Positions 1 to 12,785 of a stretch of 64,000 bases of DNA are shown here, piece by piece. Within the stretch, counting starts at the first letter, position 1, and each line of letters starts with the position of its first letter. Location: NCBI RefSeq assembly GCF_000321225.1, contig NW_004450665.1, positions 436,201-500,200 on the forward strand, written 5' to 3'. The stretch is from Odobenus rosmarus divergens (Eukaryota; Chordata; Mammalia; Carnivora; Odobenidae). A program made the translations under genes and the position numbers. The notes under the pieces are model-generated. The model was not told where the DNA came from. It ran no database searches and saw only the letters and a list, made by a program, of their open reading frames with translations.

Positions 1-1579
1 AAAAAAAACTGAGATGTAAGGTGGTAGCAGTCAGGGAAAGGAGGGGATCGGGTTCATGGATATTTAGAAAGTGGAGGTGGCCAGGCTGTGGCTGGTAAGA
101 TGAAAGCTGGAAAAGATTGCCGGGTGTCTGCCTTGGGTACCTGCATGAGGTGGAGCACAGGAGGCCAAGGGCAGTTTAGTGAAGGGGCGTGTCCTTCACT
201 CACCTGGGCCAGTGGCCCCGTAGCAGGCACTGCACAGATTCCCCCTGGGGCTTTGAGCACCTCAGTTAATCTCTGTGTCTTGGGCTTCCGGTTTCCCTGT
301 ACATGAAGTGTAGGAGTTGGAGTGGGAAGATCTCTATACTCTCTCCCATTCTAAAAAAAATAAAAAAGAAAAAATAACATTATTATCATGGAACAAGAAA
401 GAAAAATATCACAGTATACCTGCAGTCAAATAATCTAGAGACAGAATCCTCTTATCTCAAATAAGCTTGAATTTACTCATTTCTTGGCCAAGTTTGACAT
501 GAACTGGCACTCTTCATTTTTTTATCATGAGGCAGGTCTCCTACACTGCAATTCTTCTTTTGACTATCTGCAGTTCAGGGCTACGTCGCTTGGAAATTAG
601 GGGGTGCCCTAAATGACAGAGCATCCCGAGTACTGTGGAGTTGGTAGTGAGCAGAGAATGTATTCACTGAATCCCCTGTGGAAGAATACATCATTCTATG
701 CAAGCCAAAGCCCGGTTTTCTTTTTTAAGTCTTAGGGCACAAAAATGTACTCATTGTTACCCTCCTTCTCCACTTTCATCCTCTCTCTGAGAATTTGCTA
801 TTGTAAATACAATTGTCATGAACAGAAACTGTCATATATTTTGAATATTTACCTCTGTTATCGGTACATTTTTTTAACATGTAAGCTTCTATTTCTGTTT
901 TGAGATGTTTGCCAGCATCTTTTCCTAGAACCCTCAAACTTTCATATTTAAAGCTTCGTTTGGTTCTTTCCGCCCGATGATTAATAATAATAGTAAATAA
1001 AGCTAGATCCAGTCATTATCCTTGGAAACTTACTACTTATCCATAAATCAAAAACAGTGTTTTTCTTAATATTCTGTACTCTAATTCATGTTCTTTATAA
1101 CTCTCTTTGCATTCATGTTTAGTTTTTTAAAATTCCAGTAAGCATCTGTGTGGCAGCGTGTGAAGTTTGAAGTCCAAATAAGGAACACCTCCTGTATTCT
1201 TCCTAGCACTAGTTTTGTAGTTTTATCAAAAAGCCATTAAGCTTGTTTACATAATTTGTGCTTTATAAAGCCCTGGGATTTAGCTGATCAAATTCTATTA
1301 TCCTCTGTAATGGTAAAAGCTGTTCATGTCTTTTTAATCTAATATTTATAGAGAGCTTGTTACTCAAGTTCCTAAGCACTTGCCCTCAATAATATCATTT
1401 TATTTATTATCATGCTTCTCAGAAGTTTCAGTAGGGAAGTGCAAGCAGCAAGGAAATGAGTCTCTTCGTGGTGTGCGTGGGTCCTGGTGGAAAGTATCAT
1501 GAACCTCCCCCACCATGCCTACTTGTATACCCTACCCCCCAGCAAGCAAAGCAGTTCCTTCTCTAGCATATTCATTTTC
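1..1579. other. Non-coding sequence, nothing recognised
   Basis: AT-rich single-copy-looking DNA with no reading frame of coding character. It has a short A-rich run near 352-375 and no repeat that I can name. It may hold old, unrecognisable repeat fragments. Confidence 0.6.
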
Positions 1580-2160
1580 TTAGCAGCTTACGATTTATTA
1601 TCTCACTGTTAACTCCAGTCAGGAGTCAGCCACAGATGAGCTCATCCCCTGAAGTGTCTCCCAGGCTGAAATGAAGGGGGTCAGCAGGGCTGTGATCGCC
1701 TCTGAGGCTTAGTATTCTCTTCCATGTTCATTCGGGTTGTTGACAGAATTCAGTTCCTTGTGGCTTTAAGACTGAGGACCCCATTTTCTTACTGGCTATT
1801 GGCTGTGGATTGCTCTCAGCTCCTAGAGGCTGCTCCCAGGTCCCAGCGGTGAGTCCCTCCCCCAGCCTGGCCGTTAGTGGATCTCTCTGGTCTCCAGGCT
1901 GTCCTGCACAAGCTCACTTGATTAGGTCATGCCTACCCAGGATAATGACCTGCTTGATTAACTCAAGTCAACTGATTGGGGACCTTGCTTACATCTGCAA
2001 AATCTCTTTACCTTTGCCATGCGTAGTGACCGAATTGCAGAAGTGACACCCATCATGTTCACTGATCCCCCACATTCAAGGAGCAGGGCTCATGCAGGGA
2101 GTGCATACGGGGTGGCAGGAGTCTCGGGGGCCATCGTTGTACTCTTCTTACCACACCTAG
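1580..2160 (-). mobile_element. Ancient interspersed repeat, probably an LTR-type fossil
   Basis: The text resembles a common old mammalian repeat read backwards: a 'tctcactgttaactcc' stretch, then 'gacagaattcagttccttg', then 'gattaactcaagtcaactga', 'acatctgcaaaatct' and 'gggggccatc' near the end. I recall this order from an old mammalian repeat, perhaps of the ERVL-MaLR class, but I cannot fix the family by eye. No coding content is visible. Boundaries are approximate. Confidence 0.4.
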
Positions 2161-2419
2161 CTCCGGACACCTCTGTATAGTACTCACAATTCCAGCTACA
2201 TTTATTCTTACCTTCTGAGCACCAGTGCAACATTTATTTTGTAAAATATTAAGCCTTTTTTTATTATTTGTCTAAGAGTTTTTAGTATAGTGTTCAATAT
2301 AGGAAATTTTGAAAATATGAAAAGCAAAAATAAAAATTGCTTACCAGCTACAGATGTGAATTACTAACATGTTAGGAAAGGTGTCATAAAGACTTTGCGT
2401 TATATAGTGAAGCTGTATT
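2161..2419. other. Non-coding sequence
   Basis: AT-rich DNA without recognisable features. Confidence 0.5.
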
Positions 2420-2605
2420 TATTATTGAGAACAAACTGAACATCAGGCACCATTCTAGGTAGATTACACACATTAATTCATCCATCATCCAGTACTTCAC
2501 AACAACCCCACAGAGTAGGTAATAATACCCACTTCCCTTTTTTTGGATGAGGAAACTAAAGCTCAGAGATACTAAGTCCTGAGTCACACAGTAAATCTCA
2601 GTAAG
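2420..2605 (-). mobile_element. MIR SINE, antisense
   Basis: Read on the + strand it shows the reverse-complement landmarks of MIR in order: 'caggcaccattctaggt', 'cacaacaaccccacagagtaggt', 'ggatgaggaaactaaagctcagag' (written here only to identify the core) and 'gtcacacagtaa'. It is an ancient mammal-wide tRNA-derived SINE and is heavily diverged. Confidence 0.85.
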
Positions 2606-4135
2606 TTATGGAGATTGACTTCTTAGGGTTGTATGATTCAGAACCAGAGTTCCTAGTTACTATGTGTGTGTGCGTGTGCGTGTATGCGTGGTTACATGCA
2701 TCCATTCAAACACTGCTCCTCATTTTGGATTCTGTAGTATGGTCGGTAATATGATCTCTGAAATGAGCACCTCTTATTCATACCTTTTCATTATCATTAT
2801 CATCAAAACTTCCTTACCCAGCTCTAATTCATTATCTGTGGTTTGGACAGCATTTTTGCAGTAAACTATTTACTTCTTAATTGTCCAAATAATGCCTTGG
2901 GGTTTTTAATCAGCGAACACATTTTAAATGAAATCAGCATCTAAACCATTAGGCAATTATCAGTCTTAGCTCTAAATTCAACTACGAGTTAATATAATTT
3001 TCTGAGAGCTTTATGGGATAAATTGTGTATTTCCTATCTACCTAGGTTAGTCGTCCCTTAGGGTTAGAGCCCGACTTTTAGGATAATTAAAATTCTATCA
3101 CCAATATCTAGTCACACTGTCAATGGAACATCTTACACCAAATCTAACAAAATCTGGTGTGAGAATGTAACAAGATTGAACAGAATTGTACTGGGGATCA
3201 TCCGGAATATTTAGTGTGCTTATAGTGCCTTCTTCTTCCCTTTTTTGCAAGGAAACCAGCTAGAAACGAGGACACATGCTGCTCCCCTATTCTCTGTTAG
3301 GCTTATTAACATTCGCAGGCCAGGTGCTGCTACGCTTCCAATCCCTCAGTGTTCCCAGATGTCATGAACTATTTCTCTGATGAATTCACGGCCTAAAGTG
3401 TAAGCCTCAAAACACTGGCTTCTTCCATTTTATTCCCTCTGCTCATTTTTATTTTTTCTCATCACCAGCTTTTTCTCTCCCTCATCTGTCTCCTGCCCCA
3501 GCACACCTCCTCTATTGTTAACCCGCACGCAGAATAGCTCTCCTCCGTGTCTTCTTCAGGCACATCTTCTCCTCTCTGCTGACCTCTCACAAACTGTCTT
3601 TGTTAAAAAACCTTTGTAATCACTCAGTAACTCCTGCCTCACGCGCTCAGCTATTTCAGTTCCTCACAATCAGTATAAATCTTTGAATTCAATTCTGTTC
3701 ATACAGCTTCAATTGAAAATCTAGGAACCAACTCACTGATCAAACACAGCCCGAAAAGAGAGCTCTTCTCTGTAACTGATTACCCACTTGCCCAAAACTC
3801 CCTTCTGGATTCACGCTCTTATTCCACAGATGGCTTCCCCTGCCAGGCTTTCTTTCAAATCTCTTCATTGTGTGTCAGTCACAGTGATAGGTTAATACTA
3901 CAAAAGTTCTCAAATGGTTTTTGAACTTAAATCAAGAAGAGGAGAGGAAAGCTGTAAGAGGTCGGGTGAGGCCCACGCCACCGGACAGGGCCCGGGAGGG
4001 AGTGCAGGATGCCATGGAAAATCAAGAAGAAATGGCTAAAGAGTGGTAACCGGCCCCTCAGGATCTCCTCTGGAGCTTCCAAAATGGCACCCCACATGCA
4101 AAGGCACCCACCTCCAAATATTTCTACACACCTAC
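2606..4135. other. Non-coding sequence with a short GT-rich tract
   Basis: A degenerate (GT/GC)n tract lies at about 2661-2690. The rest is ordinary AT-rich DNA with no coding or RNA feature recognised. Confidence 0.5.
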
Positions 4136-4354
4136 CTAGACAGTATTTTTTTTTTTTGAGATTTTATTTATTTATTTGACAGAGAGAGAGAGACAGTGAG
4201 AGAGGGAACACAAGCAGGGGGAGTGGGAGAGGGAGAGGCAGACTCCCTGCTGAGCAGGATCCCGATGCGGGGCTCGATCCCACTGGGATCATGACTTGAG
4301 CCGAAGGCAGATGCCCAACGACTGAGCCACCCAGGTGCCCCTAGACAGTATTTT
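4136..4354 (-). mobile_element. Can-SINE (SINEC), antisense, with 14-bp TSD
   Basis: The poly-T and 'gattttatttatttattt' side is at the left and the tRNA head 'gagccacccaggtgccc' at the right, so the element lies on the minus strand. The element proper is about 4150-4340. A perfect 14-bp target-site duplication, ctagacagtatttt, lies at 4136-4149 and 4341-4354. A 64-residue minus-strand reading frame here is SINE translation, not a gene. Confidence 0.95.
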
Positions 4355-6023
4355 AAACACACTGCCTTCTGGTGCTAAAAGCAATGCCTTTCTTATGTGA
4401 CCCACCCACCCATGCCTCCTCAGAAGCCAAGAATGGCTTCCCATTGTCTGTGGCAAGGGAGTGTCGTTGGTGCCTCTGACATCTGGGGTCTGAAACTCTC
4501 ATCTAGTCCACTGTAATCAGCTCCTCCATCAGGCAGGAGGGGGAGAAAAACACCTTGGAAAATCCAACTAAGGTCAGCTCGTTGCTTTGTGATCAGAAAC
4601 CAGAAAGCACAGGAATCATTTTGCCGGTCTACACTAGAATTCCTTCTCTTCTGCCTGACTTAAAGCCCCTATGTGTGGGTTTCTGTCTCCAAACCCTGCC
4701 TTTTGCAGTTTTGTGGGTCGTCTTTCCTTCCTTCTGAGGAAATCCATTTCCATATCAGAAGGTTCCTGGCAATTTTGTTAGGAAAAGCTCATATAGCAGC
4801 TAATTTCTTTCTTTTTTTTTTTTATCTTATCTTGGTCTCACTGATGCAACCAAGAAAGTTAAAATAAACTGCACCCACTCCATGTTGCCTAAACTGGCAG
4901 AATTGGAATCATATCTCCTGGACTTAGAAGCCCTGAAGCTCATCAGTGCCCTGCAAATGATTGCCACACGTTGACAGGTGTCCTGTTTGTGAAGAGTGAG
5001 GAAGTAATGAAGTTGTCAAAAATCTCCTTATTGCATTTATGGACAGAAGACTCTGTTAGGGCTGAGCTCCCTTCACATAATTATTAATCTCATGTCCTGT
5101 TTTTACTCCTATTTTTGAGCAAAGAAAATCAACATTGAAAGGTGAGACTAGGCAAGAACTTGCTACATCATCATCATCATCATCCACCATCATCATTGCT
5201 TCTTCTTTGCTTGGCTATACGTCTGTTTCATTCTGTCTTCCCTGGAACCACGTTTGGCCCTTGTGCCTCAAAGCCCTCTTGGTTGGATGTAGGTTTCAGG
5301 CCATGAAAAGGCAGCATGCTTTGGGACGTCAAAGGAACGCCTTAGTGGACAGGGGCGTGGAGGTGAGGGCAGGAAGTCGCTCAGTGTATGCTGAGGCAAG
5401 TCGAGCACGGGATAGAATCTGACCTATTCTGTTCGCAGTTCTTAAAAGACTGTAAAATCGTCGTGGGCATCTCGCTGATGTTTTCCACATTGTCCAATCC
5501 GAAGCGTTCGCTGTCTGTGTCTGGGGCATGCTGTCCTCGTGAAGCTTCGCCTCACCACACCCCTGTCCTTGTGCTGAGAGAGTCCTCATCTCTCCCTGTG
5601 CTGGATCTCATGCTTCCCACTTTCCCCATCTCCCCTATCCTGGTTTCTCTGTCTCACTCCAGCACAGCACACCCTCTGGTCGCTTCATGACCCTTTAATG
5701 TGACCTACCCTTCTCTTTGGAAGTTAGAATATTCTTTTTGTCCCAGATGTTCTGAAATTTCACTACTTGCCTTTCACACTGGCAACTCCTTACACTTCTT
5801 TCTATTGTTCTGTTTGTGATTTGGTCTCTTCCGATTTCTCTCTTCTCTCTAGAGTGACTTTTCATCATGGCTTCCTCAAAGAGCTCTTTTTTTGTTCCTG
5901 AAAAATTCCTTCATAATGGCATTCTAGCATTGCTTCATGAATGCACAGCATTTCCTTGCCTCTTAAGGATAAAGATGTTTATCTTTCTTTATTCTTTTGT
6001 TTTATCTAAATTACTCTATTCTC
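4355..6023. other. Non-coding sequence with a (CAT)n microsatellite
   Basis: A (CAT)n tract at about 5168-5196 is interrupted once. Overlapping reading frames of 86-100 residues at 5329-5690 lie on both strands in sequence of raised GC. They show no domain, homology or codon pattern that I recognise, so I do not call a gene. Confidence 0.5.
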
Positions 6024-6231
6024 GGGGCGCCTGGGTGGCTGAGTCGTTAAGCATCTGCCTTCGGCTCAGGTCATGATCCCGGGGTCCTGGGATCGAGCCC
6101 CGCATCGGGCTCCCTGCTCAGCGGGAAGCCTGCTTCTCCTTCTCCCACTCCCCCTGCTTGTGTTCCCTCTCTCACTGTGTCTCTCTCTGTCAAATAAATA
6201 CAATCTTAAAAATAAATAAGTAAATAAATAA
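6024..6231 (+). mobile_element. Can-SINE (SINEC), sense
   Basis: It begins ggggcgcctgggtggctgag, carries the 'atgatcccggggtcctggg' body and ends in a CT-rich stretch and an aaataaata-type tail. It belongs to the 'gtcgttaagc' head subtype. Confidence 0.95.
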
Positions 6232-6689
6232 ACTTCTTTATTCTCATTTTTCTGTTGTTTTTTTCCTGATTTCTATGTCCCTCAGCTTTCCTCGGGTTCT
6301 TAATAATTATTAGCTGTGTTTGTTATTAAGAGTGACAGGGTCTGGTTGACTTTAAACTTTACTCTGGGATAGAGGTACCACATGTCCTGGCGTGCCCAGC
6401 ACAGACCCACTGGCGTGCTCTTGCCCTCGAGTAGTCACTAATAGCTCTCCCTTTTACTCTCTCACACACAGAGTATGTGTGCATATAATATACACTACGC
6501 TCGAATTTTTTAGGAGGGAAGAAAGTTGAATGCCAGTGTTTATTCACCATCCTAACCTGGAAACCCTTACTTAATTTTAATCCCTTAATTTAATACCATA
6601 GAAGCAAATAGTTTTTCAAAACATGACTTTTAAATTTATTGAAATCTGTAAATTTTAAATATCAATTAATGTTTCCCTTTTATTTAAAG
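6232..6689. other. Non-coding sequence
   Basis: Nothing recognised. A 63-residue minus-strand frame at 6359-6550 shows no coding signature. Confidence 0.5.
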
Positions 6690-6855
6690 GACGTCATCAT
6701 TCTTAGTGCTTATTATTGACTCTGTGTAAGAGGTAATGTGATAGAAGCTTTCGTCTATAGTATTCCGTTTATTACTTACAACAACCCTGAGAGGTATTAG
6801 TGTTCCAATGTCAGAGACCTGTGAACAGTGACACAGGTTTTAATATTTTCAAACA
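6690..6855 (-). mobile_element. MIR fragment, antisense
   Basis: The segment 'ttacaacaaccctgagaggtatta' followed by 'gacacag' is the reverse-complement core of MIR. It is diverged and its ends are approximate. Confidence 0.6.
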
Positions 6856-8518
6856 GCCAATGAGTGTTTAAACACATTATTTTCTATGGGTGCATCTGTA
6901 AGACAATTTATCAAAAGCTATTCATTTAAAGAATATGGGTTTGAATGAGAGACTTTCTTATCTTTTAATGGCATAAATTTATCACTTTTCCCTTTTAATA
7001 GATTGAAAGATTCTGAGAAACTCTCGTTCTTATAATTAAAATAATGTAAATTATTATTAGTAGTAGTATTTTAAAATTTTCTTCCCCTGTTTCTGATTTC
7101 TGGTTGACTAGAGTCTAGGCTGTGATCCAGGATGACTACTTTGTTCACTAATGAATCCAGCAGTGTCTGTATATAGTTGGCACTAATAAATGCACTGCTG
7201 TGAACAGACCTTTGCTACTTTGGCTCTTTGAGTAGATAGAAGTAGCCAGCAATAGTTTGAGATAAACAGGTAAGCATGAGTAACTATTTCTAACTCGGTA
7301 CTAGGTAACAAGTGTGAGACAAGTCTGCCCCTCCTAGAGTTAGAAGACAGATGTTGTTAGCAGTGGGCTCAAAAGTTGTCTATACAACCTGTTCTGTAAG
7401 CTTGAAAGTCCAAGCTCTTTATCCCTTTACATGTTCCAGCTGCCCGGCGTATGGATGATTTTCTTAGACCAAATATGAACACATTCCAGAAGCAGGACTG
7501 AGTTTGTAATTGGGATCCAACGACCAGAATCCTCTAATTCAGTGGATGAAGCAGAATGATTTAAGATTCCAGCCTCAGTCACCATTGTGAAAAATAAAAA
7601 AATAAAGGTTTCCCTAGACTTTATCCTTTATCCTTTTGATTCAAGAGTAGGGAGAGTCTCTAAATTATTTTCACCAATCACCTTTGGTGAACACCAGTAA
7701 TTTCACCACTAAAAAAAACCCACCCCCTATAATGTAACTAGCAATTCAATGTATTTATGCTCATTAACAAAACATGAGGCCTTGAGCAGAGATAAATATA
7801 CCTTACATGCTGTCCACCTGTGAAATCTGGTCTTTTCACGAAATACTAGCCACCCTCCTATGGTGTGTATGTTCTTGCTTAGATCAACCCTTGGGTATCA
7901 ACTATCTCATATACATGAAATTATATCAAACTGTCTTTGTGGATGTATTTTAAGAGTAAATTACAGACCCCAAAACATATTAATTAACTGCCCAGGTTGC
8001 CTACCAAGTACTTGTAAAAGGGCACTATGTCAACATAAGTTAGTAAACTTGGGACAAATTTGCAAAAGGTGGTTACTTTAACATTAGCGTGTTGGCTGAT
8101 TGTTGTAAAGCACAAATAATGAGTTATGTCTTGGTAATAATCATCAATGACGTTACTGGGTTTATTCATCAGACTCCTGAATCACTCTTGCCAATTATTA
8201 ACAGCCATTCCAGGCCAGCTTGAACAACATTTTCCTTTACATTTTGTCTTGCTCCTTTCTTCTTTCTCATGGCCTTATTTTCAGAGCCTTACAGAATGTT
8301 CTCCCTTGGATAGAAGAAGAGAGATCTGATATGACTCTAACATATCAGTGTAATACATTACCTCCTCCAGTGTATCTCCATTTCAAAAAGAATAACAAGA
8401 GGACTCCATATATGAGGAAGATATTTTCAAATGAAGCTCTTTGAAATGCTCTCAAAATCATTCCTATCCATAGCCCCCGTTCTGCTTGTCTATACAGAAA
8501 ATCATAGTCCAAGTGATT
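6856..8518. other. Non-coding sequence
   Basis: AT-rich DNA. Frames of 60-74 residues at 7860-8444 are scattered on both strands and look random. No gene or RNA recognised. Confidence 0.5.
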
Positions 8519-8882
8519 TATTTTTTAAAGATTCTATTTATTCATCCATCTGAGAGAGAGAATGAGAGAGAGAGAGAGAGAGCATGAGAGGGGGAGGGTC
8601 AGAGGGAGAAGCAGACTCCCCGCTGAGCAGGGAGCCTGATGTGGGACTTGATCCCAGGACTCCAGGATCATGACCTGAGCTATTTTTTAAAGATTTTATT
8701 TATTCATCCATCTGAGAGAGAGAATGAGAGAGAGAGAGAGCATGAGAGGGGGAGGGTCAGAGGGAGAAGCAGACTCCCCGCTGAGCAGGGAGCCTGATGT
8801 GGGACTTGATCCCAGGACTCCAGGATCATGACCTGAGCCGAAGGCAGTTGCTCAACCAACTGAGCCAGCCAGACACCCTGTT
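8519..8882 (-). mobile_element. Can-SINE, antisense, with internal tandem duplication
   Basis: The tail-side part of one antisense SINE is present twice in tandem, at 8519-8680 and 8681-8838. The second copy continues into the head (ending 'gagccagccagacaccctg'). The copies share the private variant 'ttcatccatctgag'. They differ by one substitution (attCtatt against attTtatt) and 4 bp in the (GA)n tract, so the duplication followed the insertion. Confidence 0.9.
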
Positions 8883-9865
8883 CAAGTGATTTTTAAAGGC
8901 TCTGTTATGTGAAGTTTTGTTTGTTGAGAGCTGGTAAACCACTATTTTTATTAACTACTCTGTCTTACTTTTGTATCAATATTAACTTTATAATAAGTCT
9001 TTCTTTTTTCCCTTCCCCTCACTATCCCATTCCATTTACAAAGGCTAAAGGAAGGTAAGATTAGAGAAAAAATTGAATTACATATTACATAGAAAATCAC
9101 AAAGGAACACATACTTATTCTCTGAAAAGAGAATTAATCTGTTAGCATCATATTCCCAACACTTCCACTCTCAAGTTCTGTCTTCTCTTTGAAAGCTCTA
9201 GATTCTATTTATTAAAAGATTCAGATTCCCCATATATAATAATTTTTAGTACTTTGAAATCCTAATCTTCATTTGTATTTGAAAGTAAAATATTCCAACT
9301 CCCATATAACATGGGAGTATTTCCTCCATTTTGGCAGCACATCACTAGGGTCTGTGTATCATTAGGTGGGCAAGAACCCAGCTAGCTCAGAAGCTTCTGT
9401 GGATGCTGAGATTTTTGTCATCATGCTGTTATTCATGGGTTGTCAGTAATTGCAATCTTGCTTAGATATTTTTGGTTAGTAGTGGAAAGTAAAAGGGGAT
9501 AATAATTATAGCGACTTAAGAAATTAGAAAGAAATTGGACTTGGAGATTTATTGTTAAAACCAGTGATATTTTCTTTCCCCCATTTCAAGCCCTGGGCAG
9601 AAACCTCATAAAAACATTTGGATGGACTGTCATGGCCGCATTGAGCATCTGACTCTGTTTGCAATGTCATTAAAATGAATTTTTGGTGCCAGTTCAATTT
9701 GCCTGTAGTTCTACAGACATGGTCCTATTCATATTGATTGCTCTCCCTTTCATAGTAATGGGATGAAGGAAAGAGGAAAACTATGTCCAAAAGTAGTCAA
9801 TGTGTTAAGGCTTTCTTTTTCAGTGTTCCTGTCCCACGACGTTTTAATAGGCCTGCAAGTCTATT
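8883..9865. other. Non-coding sequence
   Basis: AT-rich unique-looking DNA. The stretch 9620-9725 is unusually free of low-complexity sequence and is noted as a possible constrained element in the findings. Confidence 0.5.
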
Positions 9866-10084
9866 AAAGATGTTCCTTGGGGCACCTGGGTGGCTCAGTT
9901 GGTTAAGCGACTGCCTTCGGCTCAGGTCATGATCCTGGAGTCCCGGGATCGAGTCCCACATCGGGCTCCCTGCTCAGCAGGGAGTCTGCTTCTCCCTCTC
10001 ACCCTCCTCCCTCTCATGCTCTCTGTCTCTCATTCTCTCTCTCAAATAAATAAATAAAATCTTTAAAAAAAAAAAGATGTTCCT
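9866..10084 (+). mobile_element. Can-SINE (SINEC), sense, with 12-bp TSD
   Basis: The head ggcacctgggtggctcagtt and body 'ctggagtcccgggatcgag' put it in the 'gttggttaagcgactg' subtype. It ends in caaataaataaataaaatct plus poly-A. The perfect target-site duplication aaagatgttcct is at 9866-9877 and 10073-10084. Confidence 0.96.
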
Positions 10085-10734
10085 CGATGATAATCTTGCT
10101 TTAAAGGGGATGTTAATTTCTTGTGTCGTAGTGAGAAAATATTCAGTGTGCAAATGATTCCTAAAACATAAAAATCATGCAAATTATATAAGTATGCAAA
10201 TCCCGTTTCCTTTAACAAAATTACAAAAAAACACATTTATTTATATCATAGAAGTATCGTTTTTGACAAAAATACAGATCTTCCACCATTTGCCTTTCAT
10301 AAAGCATGTTACCTTAACATCAAATTTAACTCTAGATTCTGAGTTTCTCACTGCAATTATTTAGGAATATTGAATGTCTTTAATAAATATGCAGAAGAAA
10401 GTAAGTTCTGAAATACCTTACAAATCCATCTCTTTTAACATAATCTTTAAGTAGGCACTTGGACTTCCCAGTTCCTTCAGCAGATCCTTAATTGATGTGG
10501 TTCATAATCCCTTTCTAATTCTTGTCATTAGGCTTTTTTTAATTTCAATTTGAATAATTATGATTTGATTAGCAGCAATTTTAATGGTAGCTGTGATAGA
10601 CTTCTTTCAGACATTAGACAGAATGTGAGTCATTTCCCACTCATATCAAATATCTATGTTTATTATTCTATGTTATCCCCTGGGTACAATTTTTAGAATT
10701 TTAATGTGTTTACTTAAGTTTATGTAATTGTTTA
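10085..10734. other. Non-coding sequence
   Basis: AT-rich DNA without recognisable repeats or genes. Confidence 0.5.
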
Positions 10735-10870
10735 CTCACTTAACTAGTATTTATTAGTGCATATTATGTGCTAGGCACTGGGGATACAATAGAAAACACA
10801 TTGAACATAACATCTGCTTGTGGGGAGCTTATAGTATTATAAATATGTGTAAAATTATTTCAAATAGTCT
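10735..10870 (-). mobile_element. L2 LINE fragment, antisense
   Basis: The order 'tatttattagtgcatattatgtgctaggcactggggatacaatag' and then 'ggggagcttatag' is the reverse-complement 3' region of L2, an ancient LINE (quoted here in part only for identification). Confidence 0.65.
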
Positions 10871-11102
10871 AGCACAGCATTATATGAGTAGCCAAGTTAT
10901 TTCTATCTGAGACATTGAATTATTAAAATGAGAAAAAGTTATAAATTTGCTAAGGTTAGTATATATGTTGATCTATAGCAATTTCTGATAGATAAATCAT
11001 TTATTATCTTAAGTCGGAATTTCCCAAACTTTAGTGATTTATCATCTTCACAAGTTTTGCAAAGCCAGCCCACAGACAACTAATTTATTTATTTAAGAAG
11101 TA
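10871..11102. other. Non-coding sequence
   Basis: Nothing recognised. Confidence 0.5.
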
Positions 11103-11611
11103 TTTTTGTCTTTCCTTTTTTTTTATTATGTTCATTTAGCCACTGTAGAGTACATAATTAGTCCTTGATGCCGTGTTCAATGATTCATTAGTTAAGTATA
11201 ACACCTAGTGCTCATCACAGCACGTACCCTCCTCAATGTCCATCACCCTGTTACCTCCTCCCCCTATCCTCCTCCCTCTCTGATTTCTCTCCGTTTGGAC
11301 TTCCCTCCCTTCCCCTATGGTCCTCTGTGCTATTGTTTATCTTCCGCATATGAGTGAAACCATATGATAATTGTCTTTCTCTGTTTGACTTACTTCACTT
11401 AACATAATCCCCTCCAGTTCCAACCATGTCTATGCAAATGGTGGGTATTCATCATTTCTGATGGCTGAGTAATATTCCATTGTACATATGGACCACATCT
11501 TCCTTATCCATTCGTCTGTTGAAGGGCATCTCGGTTCCTTCCACAGTGTGGCTATTGTGAACATTGCTTCTATGAACATTGGGGTGCGTGTGCCCCTTCT
11601 TTTTGTCTTTC
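11103..11611 (-). mobile_element. 5'-truncated LINE-1, antisense, with 12-bp TSD
   Basis: A left-hand poly-T (the antisense poly-A tail) leads into the carnivore L1 3' end: 'cacctagtgctcatcacag', 'ctcctcaatgtccatcacc', 'tgagtaatattccattgta' and 'aacattggggtgcgtgtgcc'. Only about 485 bp of the 3' end is present, so the insertion is heavily 5' truncated and non-coding. The perfect duplication tttttgtctttc at 11103-11114 and 11600-11611 defines the insertion. Confidence 0.93.
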
Positions 11612-12589
11612 AGTCAACTTCTGTTTTTTTAACTTATTCTTATCCAAAGCAACAATATCCATAAAATTTTGTGTTTGTTTTTTCCTAATGTGCTGTTAAA
11701 ATACGCTGCGGGCATATAACAGAACTAGTGTGATATGATATGATGCTTCTCCAAGTCTCTGGTACACACACTGGGAAATTCTGGCTTAACAAAACCTTTG
11801 TACCTAATTTAAAATCTTCTCTTTTGTGAAACTATTAACTTGTATGGCCTTGGAGTAAGAACTGTAACTAGCACAGCCCACACATTTTCAAAATCTAATA
11901 GCTTATTTAAATCCGAGGAAGGCTTATGCATAAGGACTTTATTTTAAAACGCAAATATTGTAATTTGGTAGCAAATGATAGACCTGGATCCTAATCTCTT
12001 ATTTTGCTAGCAGTTGATTCATGTTGGCCCAGGTGTTCTTTATGATGTCCATCTGATCTTCAGACATTCTCCTTCTTCTGTCCTTCCAACCATCACTCGG
12101 ATTTCATATTTGATGAGCAATTACTATAATCTGTATCTCTGTCCCAGAAGAATGCAAGCTGCCCCAGGACATTCTAAAGTGACCCCCTACTGCCAACCCT
12201 GCTAGTTCTCTACCCAGTTCTGCCCTCTCCAGTTCTCTCCTGCTGCCTTCCCTTCACCATACCTACAGTCCTGTGTATCAGGTAATGATTTGTAGACTCT
12301 CACAAAACTTTGAGCTAAAGAGAGTCTTCATCACCTAGTCACACCCCATTTTACAGATGAGAGAATTAATGCTTACATTTTTGACAGTCCTAACTTAAAT
12401 GCTGACATATATTTAAATTGGATTGGGCATATTCATAGAATTAGCCCCAATGATAAATTTTGAACACTTCCTAAAAACACTTTATATTGCTGTCTCTTTT
12501 TCAATCAGCTTACAAAATGATTTTGCCTATGTTATTTACATTATTTGTTTATCCAATATCTTAGTCATTCATCGCCCACATTTTAAGCC
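11612..12589. other. Non-coding sequence, possible MIR remnant
   Basis: A short 'cattttacagatgagagaatt' at about 12349-12370 may be a MIR core remnant. A small frame at 12014-12205 shows no coding signature. Confidence 0.45.
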
Positions 12590-12785
12590 TATAAACAGCA
12601 ACAATAATAAAGTTCTAATACTTAGCAAACACTGTTGTGTGCTGGGCATTGTGCCTTATGTGCACAAACCTCTCATGAAGTAGGTTGTATCCCCTTTGAT
12701 GTGTGAGACAGCTAAGGCTAGGTAAATAACTGGCCTAAATTCAAGAATTATTAAGTGGTAGAGTGAAACCAGGTTTGTGTCACTT
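12590..12785 (-). mobile_element. MIR SINE, antisense
   Basis: The reverse-complement MIR landmarks run in order: 'gtgctgggcattgtgcc', 'catgaagtaggttgtatcccc', 'gagacagctaaggctaggtaa', and 'agtggtagagtgaaaccaggt'. Confidence 0.75.

Noticed and set aside
4168..4362. Recurrent GAPGWLSR... and SLSLSNK-type peptides
   Set aside because: They are translations of Can-SINE copies in either orientation, seen also at about 15.1, 15.6, 26.6, 35.0, 51.7 and 56.4 kb.
9334..9360. U6 snRNA-like 'ggcagcacat'
   Set aside because: Only about ten bases match and the rest of the U6 sequence is absent.
9879..9960. tRNA-like genes in SINE heads
   Set aside because: The heads keep A- and B-box-like text derived from tRNA-Lys but are SINE sequences with tails and TSDs, not functional tRNA genes.
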